DNA from: Larimichthys crocea | Lineage: Eukaryota; Chordata; Actinopteri; Sciaenidae | Reading direction: 5' to 3' | DNA: 64,000 nt | Assembly (NCBI RefSeq): GCF_000972845.2 | Contig: NC_040022.1 | Span: 6,850,979-6,914,978 of the forward strand | Shown: positions 11,781 to 24,676 of the stretch, in pieces | How positions within the stretch are numbered: position 1 is the stretch's first letter | How the letters are laid out: each line of letters begins with the position of its first letter | Notes under the pieces: generated by a model | Database searches by the model: none | What the model was told of the DNA's origin: nothing | The model's input: the letters and a program-made list of their open reading frames with translations, nothing else | Program-made: the position numbers and the translations under genes

Positions 11781-12047
11781 GGAAGGCGTGGCCAATAATC
11801 AGAGTACCAGTTCCCAGGGAGGGCTGTGCGCGTCCTTCCTTTGGTTTTGGTAGCAGACCAGTCAGATAGAGTCTGTCAGCGGGACCTGAGAACTGCGCGT
11901 AGGACAGGAGGAGCTGGATAAAGCGCACCGGGTCGGCGCATGTATTTGGCCATTTTTTCTTTCCCGTCTTCGATTCCGCTGCGCCTCTGATCGGATGCTG
12001 GATGCAATCCATCCCCCCGTCAACAATACACATCTGACGGACAAATC
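11781..12047 (+). promoter_or_regulatory. RND2: RND2 proximal promoter and 5' UTR
   Basis: This is the region directly before the RND2 start codon. A CCAAT box lies at 11792-11796, and local CpG density rises from about 11820 to 12045. A weak TATA-like GGATAAAG lies near 11918. Three upstream ATGs occur: 11940 (17-codon frame including stop, ending 11990), 11995 (frame running to a stop at 12058-12060, overlapping the RND2 start) and 12002 (12-codon frame ending 12037). The RND2 ATG itself has A at -3 and G at +4, a strong context. The transcription start is not determinable, but the two nearest upstream ATGs are within 55 bases of the start codon and are probably transcribed. Confidence 0.5.
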
Positions 12048-12149
12048 ATGGACAGCCTAGGTAGCCGCTGTAAGATTGTGGTGGTCGGGGACACGCAATG
12101 TGGGAAAACGGCACTCCTGCACGTTTTTGCCAAGGACTGCTATCCAGAG
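12048..12149 (+). CDS. RND2: RND2 exon 1 (residues 1-34): P-loop
   Basis: ATG in strong context, then [15 protein letters not shown] and [18 protein letters not shown]; 34 codons, ending in phase 0 before donor GTAGGT at 12150. The nucleotide-binding P-loop is GDTQCGKT (residues 14-21). RhoA has GDGACGKT here, so RhoA Gly14 is replaced by Thr16, one of the substitutions that make Rnd proteins unable to hydrolyse GTP. Lys20 and Thr21, which contact phosphate and magnesium, are retained. The first seven residues are the least conserved part relative to mammals (MEGQSGR in human), which is normal for the family. Confidence 0.95.
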
Positions 12150-12612
12150 GTAGGTCTGTCAAAAGTGTGAACTCTGTGAAGTCTTTTTTTTTTTATGAGA
12201 AATGTAAGTCTGGAACACTGACAATGAAATGTAATGCTGAACAGTTCAACTTCAGCACTTGTTCAGCAGGTTACATCCACCTGCCTAAAGACAGAGGGAG
12301 AGGGAACTGTAATATATGCCTGTAAAATCACCATAATAGTCCTGTGATGTCTAAATTGACTTTTATTGTGTCTGCAGTTCAGCCTATAAAACTTAAGGCG
12401 TTGTCTTCTTCTGCTATAATGTCTGTATTTATAAAATATCTCCAAAGGGATTTGCAGTATGCTGTGAAACATGTCTGCTATTATTTAATTTGTCTGCTGC
12501 ATCCTTTCAAATATGATATTCCAATTAGTCTATTCCTCTGAAGTCTGTGGCGGTGTAAACACAGGCTGTGCCTCTTAATTAGATAACTAAAACAAATCTT
12601 TTTATTTTTCAG
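12150..12612 (+). other. RND2: RND2 intron 1
   Basis: A 463-base intron with donor GTAGGT and acceptor TTTTTATTTTTCAG, giving a good polypyrimidine tract. It contains a short T run at 12185-12194 and nothing else recognisable. The frames that cross it are not protein-like. Confidence 0.85.
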
Positions 12613-12700
12613 AACTACGTGCCCACAGTGTTTGAAAACTACACAGCCAGTTTTGAGATAGACAAGCACCGGATTGAGCTGAATATGTGGGACACGTCAG
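12613..12700 (+). CDS. RND2: RND2 exon 2 (residues 35-64): switch I / effector loop
   Basis: Encodes [29 protein letters not shown] and the first base of Gly64; phase 1 at the 3' end, donor GTAAGA. Thr39 of the VPTVFENY motif is the equivalent of RhoA Thr37, which co-ordinates magnesium in the GTP state. The effector loop is essentially invariant within the Rnd group. Asp61 of WDTS is the DxxG aspartate. The Ala of the usual DTAG is Ser63, a second Rnd-type substitution. Confidence 0.95.
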
Positions 12701-13556
12701 GTAAGACAATTTCACGTTTCTTTCTGCACCGTCTCTTAAAGGCTGACATAACATCAATCCACTCCCAGCCCTGCCATGGTGCCTGTCCCCGGCTGTGACC
12801 GTGGGAGGACTGCTCTCCCGTCTCTAACTTTTCCAGCAGTCACCCCTTTGACAAATTGCTTTGACCTTGCAAACGTCACATTTGTTTGGATTTTTGTTTT
12901 AAGATTGTTTTTTTTTTTTAGCTTACTGAATCTGCTATTTATGATTGTTGTCTTTGCTTGAGACTTCGGTGCCAGCCATGTCTCTTGGTGCCTTGGGTTT
13001 GCATTCCTTCCTCTGCTGTCCACTGTGTGTGGCTGGCTCTTCCCATGCTCTGGCCGGGGTCAAGCCACTGTAGGGGGAGAAAGGCGGACGGGCGTGGATA
13101 ATTAAGACAGGATGTGCCTAAAGGGACCAGTAACTGCCCTAACTGTTAAAGTGTGTTCATCAGAGTTTGACTGATGTAGTGGTTTGCTGACGTATCGACT
13201 AGTATTGAACCAGATATTTGGCATGTTCTCATGCTGCCAGTATGAGTTTCCTCTTCTGCAACATTTTCAGACGTACAAACACTCCAGTCTGATATTATCT
13301 GACATTTCTTATAGAATCAATAATATAAAGAGAGTATGTTTGCGGAGTTTACACAGCTGACCACCACTCCTACCTCCCTTAAACCTGAAATTCAGTTATC
13401 TGTTTTTCAGACTCATTCATCAAGGTCTCTACTGAAAGTTTTAGTGACTTGCGATCTTGCAAATGTTGTTTTAGTGTTTCCACCATGACTGAAATTCTTG
13501 AGGCATTCAAAATGTCAAATTAAACATGCAGATGTTCTCAGAATAACAACTACTGG

Positions 13557-13572
13557 TGACGTCAGTATAAAA
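13557..13572 (+). promoter_or_regulatory. CRE plus TATA composite in RND2 intron 2
   Basis: A full palindromic CRE, TGACGTCA (13557-13564), is followed after one base by TATAAAA (13566-13572). A second TGACGTCA lies 0.7 kb downstream at 14250-14257. The arrangement looks like a compact promoter core, but no coding exon follows that can be tied to it, so function is conjecture. Confidence 0.3.
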
Positions 13573-16500
13573 CACTGTTGTTCCACAGGAAGGAATCCTT
13601 GTCAGCAGTGTTGTGCCATCAGAAGGGGACTTTGACTGAATACAAATACTTACTTTGTCTGCTCGGTGACTCTTCTATGCTTCTTTCTGGGGACATTTTT
13701 GCCAACAGACAGCCAGTTGCATCAGTGACACTCCTGCACAGACAGCCATGCTCTACTTTCATCCCAGTTTTGTCAGCGTGGATGAATTAACTGCTCTGGG
13801 ATCTGCATCTCATTTTAGTCATCTCAGGCTAGAGGCTCCTGTCAGTGATCTGACCAGTAACATGACTGGTCACTTAGAAGACTGAATATGGGATCCTCCC
13901 AGGGGGAACTCCTTCATTTACCATAAACATTCCCAAACCTAAAACTATCTTCCGGGAAAGATGATGGGATTTTTTTTATTTTATGCTACTTTGCGAGTCA
14001 GTGAAAGAATGTTGTTTTTACTTGGACCCCATGCTGACCCTGGAGAGTAAATCTGCTTGGGCCTGTCAGTCAGGGGTAAGGGTCCTCTGGGGCCTGGGGC
14101 CACAACAAAGAAGAGTTCCTTATCTCTGGTCTGTAATAGGCTAATGTAGTGGGAATGTTGTGCTTCTGTCCATCTTTAAAACCCTAAACCACCTTTGGCA
14201 GTGGTAGTCTTTAATCTTCAGCCAGGAGACACCCACCCCACAACAAACATGACGTCACCCAACCCACAAGGCAAATGTGTGAGTGTGTGTGCATGTGTGT
14301 GTTTGGTGAGCATGTGTACTTCTGTTTGTGTGTGCATTTAGTGCTCCTTGTGTGGTGTGCCATTATTCACTGATTCACAGCAAACACAGATGTTCATATT
14401 TTCTCTCAACAAGAAAAATAATTGGCTCACACTTGGATGAAAAAGGCTTTCATCTGAAGAAAATAGCTTGTCTCCCCTCGTTTCTCTTTTAGAATCAGAT
14501 TTTTTTTATTACTTCACCCCCTCTCGTTCTTCAGCTCCCCATTTTCTAGCTCTTTTTTTTTGTCTTATGTACTCTAGCTGCAACAGTCACACCGGTTTAG
14601 TACCCACAATCCTAGGCATGGTCACACCATCATTTATAACAGAGACATCTCAGACTGAAATCATTTCTTTTCAAGGGAATGGCTGTGATCAGTGGGTCTG
14701 TGAAGTAAATGTATGACGTCCTCTGACATAGAGTTAAACTTTAGTAAACTTTGCCCTGAGAATTCACTCTGTGGGCCACTTGCAAACCGTCTTGACAGTG
14801 CTGACCTTTTGAGGGAACGGCAAAACGAAGAATGCTAAATGAAGTAACCTACTGTATCATGTATCATGGTGTGCCAGCAGAGATTTCCTCTTTTTGTCCA
14901 CTTTGCCTTTAATGAAACAAGGTACAACAAATGGACTTGTACGTCAGTCCATTTCAACCTGACATTTGTATCACTCAATCCTCTACTTGCTCTTCCAAAG
15001 CCACAATCCCTTGAGTTATTTTTTGACAACTTAGCTTTCAGCCTCTTCACATAAAGTATTGTCTGCTTTTTAATTGCTGGTGAAGTCTGCATGCTGTGGT
15101 CTGACTGTGTTCACAAAGCTTTATTGATCGCTATCCGAGGCAAGGCTATTTAAACAGCTTGCGTCTCGCCTGGTTCACATTTCTCCGGCATGGTTAGATG
15201 TGTATTGCCATTGAAAATGCTCTCAGCATTTGTTGTTGCAGCACGGAAGTCGAGCATTGATTAGTTTGGTCTCATTAGTTCTGGTTCGTCCTCAAGGTTT
15301 AGTCCTTGCAGGATGGGTGAGAACAGAGGTGAGGTGTTTATCTAATTGAGGTCATTATTGAGTGCAAGTCTGCATGTCCCGTGCATGTGTGTTAGCTCTA
15401 AATAAATGGGTATTTCAAGACGCATTAAACAAAAACAGGGAGGTCTCATGGCTTCTGGGAACTGGAGGGCAACTTTCAGCTGTGCTTTGTATTCTGCCCT
15501 GCATTCAGCTCCGGACCATCTGGAGAATTAAATCAATTAGAAAGTGATTGAATGGAATTCCAATGAGGAAAACAACTGTATGTGTGTCTTTATATTACAC
15601 GAGTGAGCAGCCACAAAGTGATAGATGTAGTCTGTTTCACCATTGCATGTATGTGTATCCTAATTGACTTTTAAAGCAACCCAGGCTATTAAGTAGTGAA
15701 AATGTCATTGTGGCTTGGTGATAACTTGTCTGGGGGCCATTAGTGATTACTGTTGAAGCTCATGGGGCCCATTCGCAGTCAGCCAGCCTGTTTTTTCTTT
15801 TTCTTTTTTTAAATGAGCCTAAGGTATTAATGCACTTTTCCTCTCTTCCCAATATGGTAAAAGTTCCTGGGAAATATTCCCTCTAGCTTTAGCCTCAGAC
15901 TAATAACCCAACAAGAGGTGTGTGTGCTGTTTTATACAAGTCCAAGTTATGGAAACTTACAGCAGTACGCTCACGTCTCTCTGTTTCTGTTCTCTCTCGG
16001 CTCTCCAATGCCTGACCTGATTCTCACATTAGTGTGCTTTCAAGTGGCAATCCACAGGAATCTTATTTGCCTTTTGTCTTTTGCTGACAATCTTTGCTAC
16101 TAATCGCTCACGCTGTGGTGTTTTTTTCCCCCACTGTACTTCTCAAGATCACTTTTCATTCAAACCACGTGTCCGTGACTCAGCTTCTAAAGATGACAAG
16201 ATTTGACTGTATTTTCCTGATCTGTGATGTTGGCTATTGCTTTCCATTTTGACCACCCAATTCTTTCTCTATTTATTTCCAAACAATGTGGTGTTGCTGC
16301 TGCTGGGAACATGAAACGCATCACTTGCTGTGCAGTGGAGGATTTTTCCTGCAATAGACCTGCCTGACTCTGGGTGTTCATAACAACAAATAAAAGAAGC
16401 TTTCATGAACTGGCTACAGTTTGAAGCACTATTGTGCTGCGCAGTCAGCGACAGAGAGCAGAAAAACATGAATTTATCTGAAAGAGATTCTTAAATAGAA

Positions 16501-19500
16501 TTACCTCTCACGAGTTTCAGAGACATTTTCTCTGTGAGTCTTCCTCTGGTAAACTCATGTCTACTGTTTTTTTAATGGCTCATCTCTCATGACAAAGCTG
16601 TCTTGTGTTTTTGCAGTCAGAGGTGTGATTGTTTTTTTTGATTTGAAAGACGTGACATTGCAAATGTGTAACACCACTCTTAACGCCAACGTTATCTCAG
16701 TCTGGCTGCCTCCCTCCTCTCGTACTGACTTTACTGAACATTCCTGGTTGTCTTTATGCTCTTTAAACTCCACATTCTCTACGCACTGAACCAGTAGGGT
16801 ATCCAGAGGCCTGTAAAAACATGCTGAGTTCAGTGGGCTTTCTGTTCTTCAACACTTTCCGCTTGATTAATCTTTAATAGCGAATGAGTGAACTACAACC
16901 ACAACGCAAAGCAGAAGTAAAATCAACAGATCCCCCGCCTCCTGCCCTGAAACCTATAGCTCACTGGAGCCGGAGGATGCTCCAGGAAGTACTATCAAAC
17001 CTGAGTAGCAAGCATGCTGATCACAGGGGATAACATTATCTGTTCTTGGCTGTTACAGTTGGTCTGTTTAGCCTTTCTGAATCAGTACTGTAATGTTAGA
17101 CTCAATGTTAAATGATTAAAAACAAAAGGATTCTCATGTTCCGTCTCTTTTCTTTTGCAATTTGAGGATGAAATTCTGTCTAGGTTGTTGCATTTCATTG
17201 GAAAGCCAGCTGCATATCTAACCACAGACAGCAAATACACGTTTTGTCGGCATCCTAGAGGGAGGATGACGACATCCTTTCAACCGCTGTTCACAATCCT
17301 GAATGTATGCAATGAGCCTAAGCCCTGAAAGTTGTTGCCTTACCAGCCCAGGGCAATAACCGCCTAAACGAAACCTGTTTTGATGATGCATAACAGGCTG
17401 GAAGGCACTCCCTTGCGTTGGGGGAGAACGCTTTGTGACAGTTTCGGGTAATGAGTAAACAGAAGATAGTGCAAGCTTGGTGAAATACTGTAACCTAAAA
17501 TAACTGTTTGTGCCCCCATAATTAAACAAACACATATATTGAGGAATGCTTGAAGCTCTTTCCTTACAAGTTCCTCCTTACAGTACATATGAAATAGTAA
17601 TTATTTGTTCAGTTTATCAGTAAAATGTGAAAATAGTGAAAACAGTTTCTTAGAGCCAAGGCGATATCTTTTAAATTGCTTGTTTGTTTGTTTTTTTCCT
17701 GACTGGTCCAAAGCCAAAAATATTCATATGCAATAATATGAACAAACAAACAAACAAAAAAAAAGGTAAAAGCAAATCCTCACACGTTGGATAGAAGGAA
17801 ACATTGGTATTTTTGTTTGATAAATGACTCACAATGTGAATCAGAACTGAATAAGTTCCTGTTTATTTACTGATGAAGAATGGACTAATTCACATAAGCA
17901 CATGTTTTTAGATAATGAAAAACGTGCTGTATGACTCTAGGAAAGCTTCAGACTGAAATATATCAACAATTACCTGATGGATTGTCATAAAACTTTGTAC
18001 AGCCTCACAAAGCCACTAGCCTGGCTGTAGACTCTGACTCATAAAGCATGAACAGGCATGTCAGGTGTAACATGTTTTGTTTGTGGAAAGAACTCACTGT
18101 ACAAATTTAATGGTTTCCCTTTTTCAATTTTATGGCTGAAGTGTGAGCACAAGAACAGCTTGGCACAGTTCGACTTGTGACTGGTTTTTGCAAAGGTTGG
18201 AAATAAACCTGAGCCTTTGTGCCAGGTCTCCAATCTCTATAGACAGTTGCAGGAATGCCTGTGAAGGTATTTTTGGACCGAGGAGGTGCCCTTCTGTCCT
18301 CTGGGGCCTTAGAAGCTTGACAGGAGAATCTTAGAGAATATATTTCGGCTCCTCCTTGACTCTCAACCCCCTGGTGTCAAGTTTGGGATGAGCACGGAGC
18401 CTCAGAGCCTCTCTGGCAGGTTAAACCTGATAATCCCATGGATTACAGTTAATAGCTGGCACCTACAAAGAAGTCAAACGGGAAGCACTGTGTGTGGTGA
18501 AGTGGATGTGAAGTCTTTGTGTGTCACTGTACTGCAAATTTCACACACACTTCACACTTTATAGCCCAGGATTTTAGTGACTTTTGTACTGATCTCTCCA
18601 ATTATCTGGAGTAACATAAAAAATGTTGATTGTAATTATATGAATTTACCCACTAATGTATGCAATAATTATAAATGCATTTCAACTCCAAATAAGAAAA
18701 ATGAAAGTGTACTGTAGTGACCATTTGCTTTACCTAAACAGCCACTGAGAGGCTGTTAAGAGTCTTTTTTTTTTTAAATTAAATAACTAAAATGTATTCT
18801 ACAGCTCGTGAAACATAATTGCTCTGGAGTTGCACATGAATGCATATAACTAAAATGTCATCTACAGAAATACAGATGCATGCATACCTCATATTATAAA
18901 TAATTATAATTATCTTAGCCTCACAAGAATAAATCTCCTCTGTGTTCCTGTCAATCCCTCCTTCCTCTTTTCCTTTTGGTCTCCAGCTCTAAACTTCTTG
19001 AATAATGATGGTCTCATGCACAGGGCCGCACTTCATTGCACCCTGACTCTTTGAGTGGGTTTGTGTGACATTATGGAAACTCTGGAGGGCAGCCGGCAGT
19101 CTTGCTTCTTGATCAGGCAAGCAGCTGTGCTCCATTCCTGGAGCTCAACACTTACTGAATCATAGTTTTAGGCTAAGGGTCAACCTGCCAAAGAGGAAAT
19201 GGCTGTCCATGTATTGTAGTAGATGCAGGAGAAGAAGAAGAAACAAAGGAAACTAGAACAGAAGCATGGCTGAAGTGCAGGAGAGCTTGACGTAACTTCT
19301 CTAGAAGTGGATCTTTGTTCTCTGTGCTATTTATTTATCCTCTCATCTTTCTCTTCCTTCGTTGATGTTCTCCATCCCTGATAGCCCATTAGTAAAGGCG
19401 CCTGCTGAAGCGCCGTGTTGGGGTCACCAGCAGTCAGGGGCCGTGTTAAGCAGGGGGTGGGCAGAATGCTGCATGAAAACCAGCCAGCCACACTGACAGG

Positions 19501-21929
19501 AACACACAGGCTGTAATTACCACACAGAATATCTGCTCTCCTCAGTGACACAGTCAAACACACACACTCGCGCAGTGCAGGGTGCCACTTGCGCCACCCT
19601 AGTATGTACCCACCATTCAGCCTGTTTTCACATGCATACAAAACGTCCTGAGCATCCCACATGCCCACCCGCCCATAAACAATAAAACAGGCACTTCTTG
19701 GAGGCCCCAGAGGATACAGCTTCCCAGTCCTTGTGATCTCTTATCTCTGTCAGAGAAGCCTGTAAATGTGACCATGGATACAGCTATGAGCTGAGAGCCA
19801 GCACACATTCCTTCACCACATCTCAGCCCCCAAGCTCTGTCAGCACTGCGAGCACCAGGCAAAAGTGTATAATCTGCTTAAATAGCATGTCCGCTGCTGA
19901 ATGGCACTGCACACTGCTGATAGGCTGTATATGGCTTTTACTGAGTTAATGTGCCAGTGGAATAATCAAAGTGATAAGTTATTAGGGAGTGAATATTAAC
20001 TGGGCAGAATTAAAAGAAATCTTTTGGTGCGTTGTGAAGAAAAAGAGCACTTAAGCACTTTAGATGAGCTCACACTGACTCAGATTACAGGCCCTGTCTT
20101 AAGACTTCCCATGCCGTGCTGGTAACAGAGTAGGACAATGACTGACACAGAATAAAAGGATAAAAAGAAGATATAAAACTGTTTTGATAGCAAGCATAAA
20201 AGGCGACAGGAATACATAAATTGTAATTAGTAGTAGGAACACACAGTGACATTGTTAATATGTATTTTATCTGATATAATCATTATTTATTATAAGCTTG
20301 ACCGGTAATTCATTTATATTTTTATATTATTATTAAGTGTACATTCAGAAGAAGCATCCATGTACATTACATTCATATATCAGCATATTAGTTTAGGTAT
20401 AGGTGGTATATACATAGTTTATATGTATATTTATTTACCAGTATGATCACCAGCTACTTGCTGACTGTGTTTGCCTGCTGTTTGGTGTTTAGACAGTGTA
20501 CAGTGGGCTTTTAGAGCTTTTTTTTTTGGTGGAAAAAAAACCTCCCTGCTCAACCCAACACCAAAAGTATAAAAGCAGGGAGAGTGAACCAAACCAGAAA
20601 AGTTGTGGGCCGGACAAACCTTGAGCTGAAACTTACTATAAAGCTGAAGGAATCTGCATATTCATGTGATGATTCTTTGGAGGTTGTGCTGCTTCTTTCA
20701 CATTAAATTGATATGATTATAATAAAAATATTGTTTATAGTCGCTGTAACTGACTGAACTGACTGATCTCCAGTAGTTAAAATACATTGTAAAGTGAAAA
20801 GGGGGTGCAATAGATAAAAAAAGACAAACGGGCATGTGTAAAGGATACGTGTGAGTGCATGTATACGTGTGTGTGGGCATGTGTGGGATTGAATGGGGTA
20901 ATGTATGGGAATTCCAACAGCTCTGACCCCTGACCTCTCCTATTGTTTCCCAGCTGACCAGAAGCGTAATGGGGGCTGATGAGGGGTGCCCGGGTGGGAG
21001 CCGGGGCACAATAAGGCAGCAAAGTGGAGCAGCTGCTTCAACCAATAGGCAAACAGATTGGGGGAGTGAGGGGCTGAAGTGAGTAAAAGCATGGGAGGCG
21101 TGGGGGTGCTGCCCTTAGAGCATGTTATAAGAGCAGCAACTATTCACTAGATTGCAAACTGGGAAAGGGGACAGACGGAACAGACAGAAGGAGAAGGGTA
21201 CATCTGTGCTTTTCCCACCCCCACCCGCCACCCCACCCTTCCAGGCTTTTTGTTGTGAGTAAGGCTTGTTGGTAGCACTCTTGGGACCTGACCCACTGTG
21301 GTCTTTGAGGATGCAGACACACAAACGCCAACTGTGTCACATTTTTATACCACTACAGCACTCTTGTTACACGCTAAACAGTGAACTGCATATGGCGATA
21401 TAAATAATCCTGTAGGGGATTTAATGCAGTGTTTTTTGTCTATTGAGATGGAGGAAACACGCTTAAATTGTGTGACCTCTGTCACTTCATTGACCTGAAG
21501 TAACGTGATCTATGGCATGATGCAAAGGAGTAGGAAGTTATTGATCCTAAATGGAGTTACTTCAAGGACACATGGACTTGACCAGATGAACCTGGAACTT
21601 CCTTATACTTTAATTTTTAATGTTTGATAATGAATAACAGACGAAACATTCACAACCACCAGTTTGATGCTGGTAAAGGTGCTTCAATGGATCTGGACCT
21701 GGGCACAGATTATATGTTAATATGATATTCTCTACATCACAATTTTAAATGGTGTACTTCATTTAATTTATTTAGAGAAGAGGCTCGTGCTCAGATGTAC
21801 AGAGGCCAAATGAGCCAGGGCAAAATAATTGTTTTTAATATATATTTAAATAGAAGCAAAGTTATTATTCAGTGTATAACACAAGGGAGACAGGCCAGTA
21901 ACTGTAATCTCCAAAAACCAAATGTCAGA

Positions 21930-22212
21930 AATGTATGCATATATTTACTTATACGAGTACCATTTTATGCTACTGTATACTTTACTACTTTTCATAGGGA
22001 AACTATTACTCTACTACATTAATTTGACAACTTAACTTTATGATACTTATACTCAATTATACTAATAAATAATACTAATGATCTGAGATGCCCAGCAGTT
22101 CAAGTTCACTCCATCTTTACCAGCAATATCCATGTGTAAGAAAGTATGCTTACACTGTGATATTGCTACCATTACTTGAGTAAAAGTATCTTAATACTTC
22201 TTCCACCACACA
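21930..22212 (-). repeat. Internally deleted copy of the AAGTAAAAGTAC-type teleost repeat
   Basis: On the minus strand the element starts TGTGGTGGAAGAAGTATTAA, continues ACTTTTACTCAAGTAATGGTAG (22150-22212), and after a gap shows its 3' part AGTTGTCAAATTAATGTAGTAGAGTAA (about 21998-22030). Order and orientation match the consensus I recall, with the middle missing. It sits antisense in RND2 intron 2. Confidence 0.6.
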
Positions 22213-24315
22213 CAGTAGAACATCACATTACCCCAGCACTGTTCATGTGTTTGAAAAAATGACTTCAACAAGTGTTGAGACATAAACTAATGCACCCTGG
22301 CATGAAGTAGGTATTCAGGAGCAGCAGTGAATGCCTCAGTGACCCAGTCAGACAGGAAACCCACCCAAGGAACTGTGGCTCTGTGTGTTTTCTCCCAGTC
22401 CACTCCCTCTACTGAATGCAACAGAACCCGATGCAGTGCCAGCTTTGATCAGCCCACTTCAAACAGCCCCACTGACTGGTTCTGCTTCTCCCAAAGCTAG
22501 CGCTCAGTCCCTCCGGCCCCCCACCTCCACAGGAGCAAAACCCTCTCTGCATCCGCCTGCAACCCATCCGGGCGTAAGGGGATACAGGGAGAGATGCTGT
22601 CTTTCACCTCCATCCTTCACCCAACAACCCCCACCTGCATTTCTCTCACAGACACTCGACAGATCCCATAATTTATGGATGACTTTATTTATAAACAAGA
22701 TCCAATGTGCTTTCTGTCTTGCTGTTGCTGCTTTTGTGGAGGTAAAATTGCTCCTGAAGTAGTGCCGTGTCTTCCCATTGGCCTCCCTGGGGGGTAGCAG
22801 AGTGGGCTGGTGGATAGATAGTACCATGATATGGATGTGTTTGGATGGTTATGCACTGGAGGTAGTGGAGTCGATAGAGCAGAACTGCCCTTTTCCACTC
22901 ACAAGCTTTTCTTTCATATGTCCATGTAGCTGAATATTTTCACTTCTTCTTTCATATCAGACAGACAGCTGTGGACCGAGAAGCTGCAGTCGGTGTTATT
23001 ACAAGTTTTAATGAAAATCCTCGAGCGGGAGTACAAGTTTCGGAAGCAAAGAGTATGAGACTGAAAAATGTGTGGGAATGGAAATAAAGGATGTGATCTC
23101 TGCTGTTTTACAGGTGAAAGAGATGAATTTGAATACTGTGTATGTGCGTGTGTGTGTGAGGTGAGGAGGCCTGGAAGCTTTTTAGAGGAGAATTCATTGT
23201 GGCATGACAATCACCAATACTCGGTCAAAGAATTAGAGTGGGTGTGTAATGTTGGCAGGAAACCTTTTGGCGTGTTCTCAAAGAAAAAAATGTCAAAAAT
23301 GGTGCTGTAAAACAGTGCAACAGTGTCAATGCAGCCTGAGCTTTTTTTCAGTTATTAGTATCACTGCCAAATGAAGGTGCTGTTAATATGCTGCAGGCTT
23401 AGGCAAGCACCGCCATTACAATTTAAGCCAAACATTTCCACACCATCAAGCTCAAACTTTGGCTGACTGAGAGTTGACTGTAGCAACTATAAATTCGATT
23501 CTACTTCGATTGGTGGTTTTACATGGAAAGCACTTTAACGCCCTCGTACACAGAACAGACACGAACCCACAAGAGTGACTTGTTAACAATTAGATGAATA
23601 TTAAAGTTCAAATGGTGTATCCAAGTAAACCAGCAGGAGTTCAAGCACCAAGAGAGAAATCTAAAAAAGTCATACTGGTTTATATGGGGTTAGAGCTAAT
23701 CAAAGGAAATAGGAAGTGACTGGGTGGACTGGGTGAAGCAAACCACGTAAGGAGGGCAGGTTGTGAAATGACGTGAAAGTTACTGAATTAATTATTCTTG
23801 GGAGATCTCAGCGCCCATCAATCGTCTGATTTCTAAATACACTTCAAGGACATGAAACAGTGCCACCCCTATTCTTCTCCTCAATGAAACAAACTGGAAA
23901 TATAGCGAATCACTTTGTAACACTGACAATGGATGTTTCGAGCAAGCACAGATTTAAAAGCACACACCTTCCACATATCACTGTGCTACAGATTCTCTGT
24001 TTGTCCTTCAATGCAGATTTTCTTTAGCAGTTTTAGTTCCTGCTTCTGTTTTAGCAATGAAAGCTAGAGGAAAGTTCTCCCTCTATATTGAAGCGTTTAA
24101 AGACCGGCTTGTGAGTCTAGAGTTAATAAATGTATAAATGATGGGAGATCATGAAGGATTCATGACAGCACACCCAGGTTGAATCTGGTGTGTGCATAAT
24201 ATTGCCAAACACAGTGCAGATGACTTTGCATTGCATTGTTGTAAAAAACTGACCCAGGTTAAACTTTTTTCTGAGCCCTCTGAATTGGCACGTTGACTTT
24301 ATTGATGCCTTAAGC

Positions 24316-24676
24316 CAGTGGTCCCCATACGTCATTTCGAAATAAAAAAACGTTTCAAAATAAAAGACCGCTCGACTTAGACTGGGACTATAATAGAGGG
24401 GGACTTACTACTCTATCTACAGTTGGTAGGAGAAGAAGAAAATATTAAGTATTAAGTAATATTTTCTTCTTCTCCTACCAACTGTGGATGAAGTAGTAAG
24501 TCCCCCTTTATTATAGTCCCAGTCTAAGTCGAGCGGTCTTTTATTTTGAAACGTTTTTTTATTTCGAAATGACCGTATTAAATAAAACAGAAATAACTAA
24601 TTAATTCTTGTGCGGCCCGGTACTGATTGATCCACGGACCGGTACTGGTCCGCGGCCCGGGGGTTGGGGACCACTG
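24316..24676. mobile_element. Non-autonomous hAT-type element with giant internal hairpin
   Basis: The 361-bp element begins CAGTGGTCCCCAT and ends TTGGGGACCACTG, inverted termini of hAT type, and is flanked on both sides by the exact 8-bp duplication CCTTAAGC (24308-24315 and 24677-24684). That is the expected hAT target-site signature and a sign of fairly recent insertion. Inside, 24331-24447 and 24457-24573 are 117-base inverted arms around a 9-base loop, with about four visible mismatches. The right subterminal region is GC-rich (GGCCCGGTACT and GGTCCGCGGCCCGG). It encodes no transposase and would rely on an autonomous hAT elsewhere. As part of RND2 intron 2 it is transcribed with the pre-mRNA, where the arms could fold into long double-stranded RNA. 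Confidence 0.88.
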
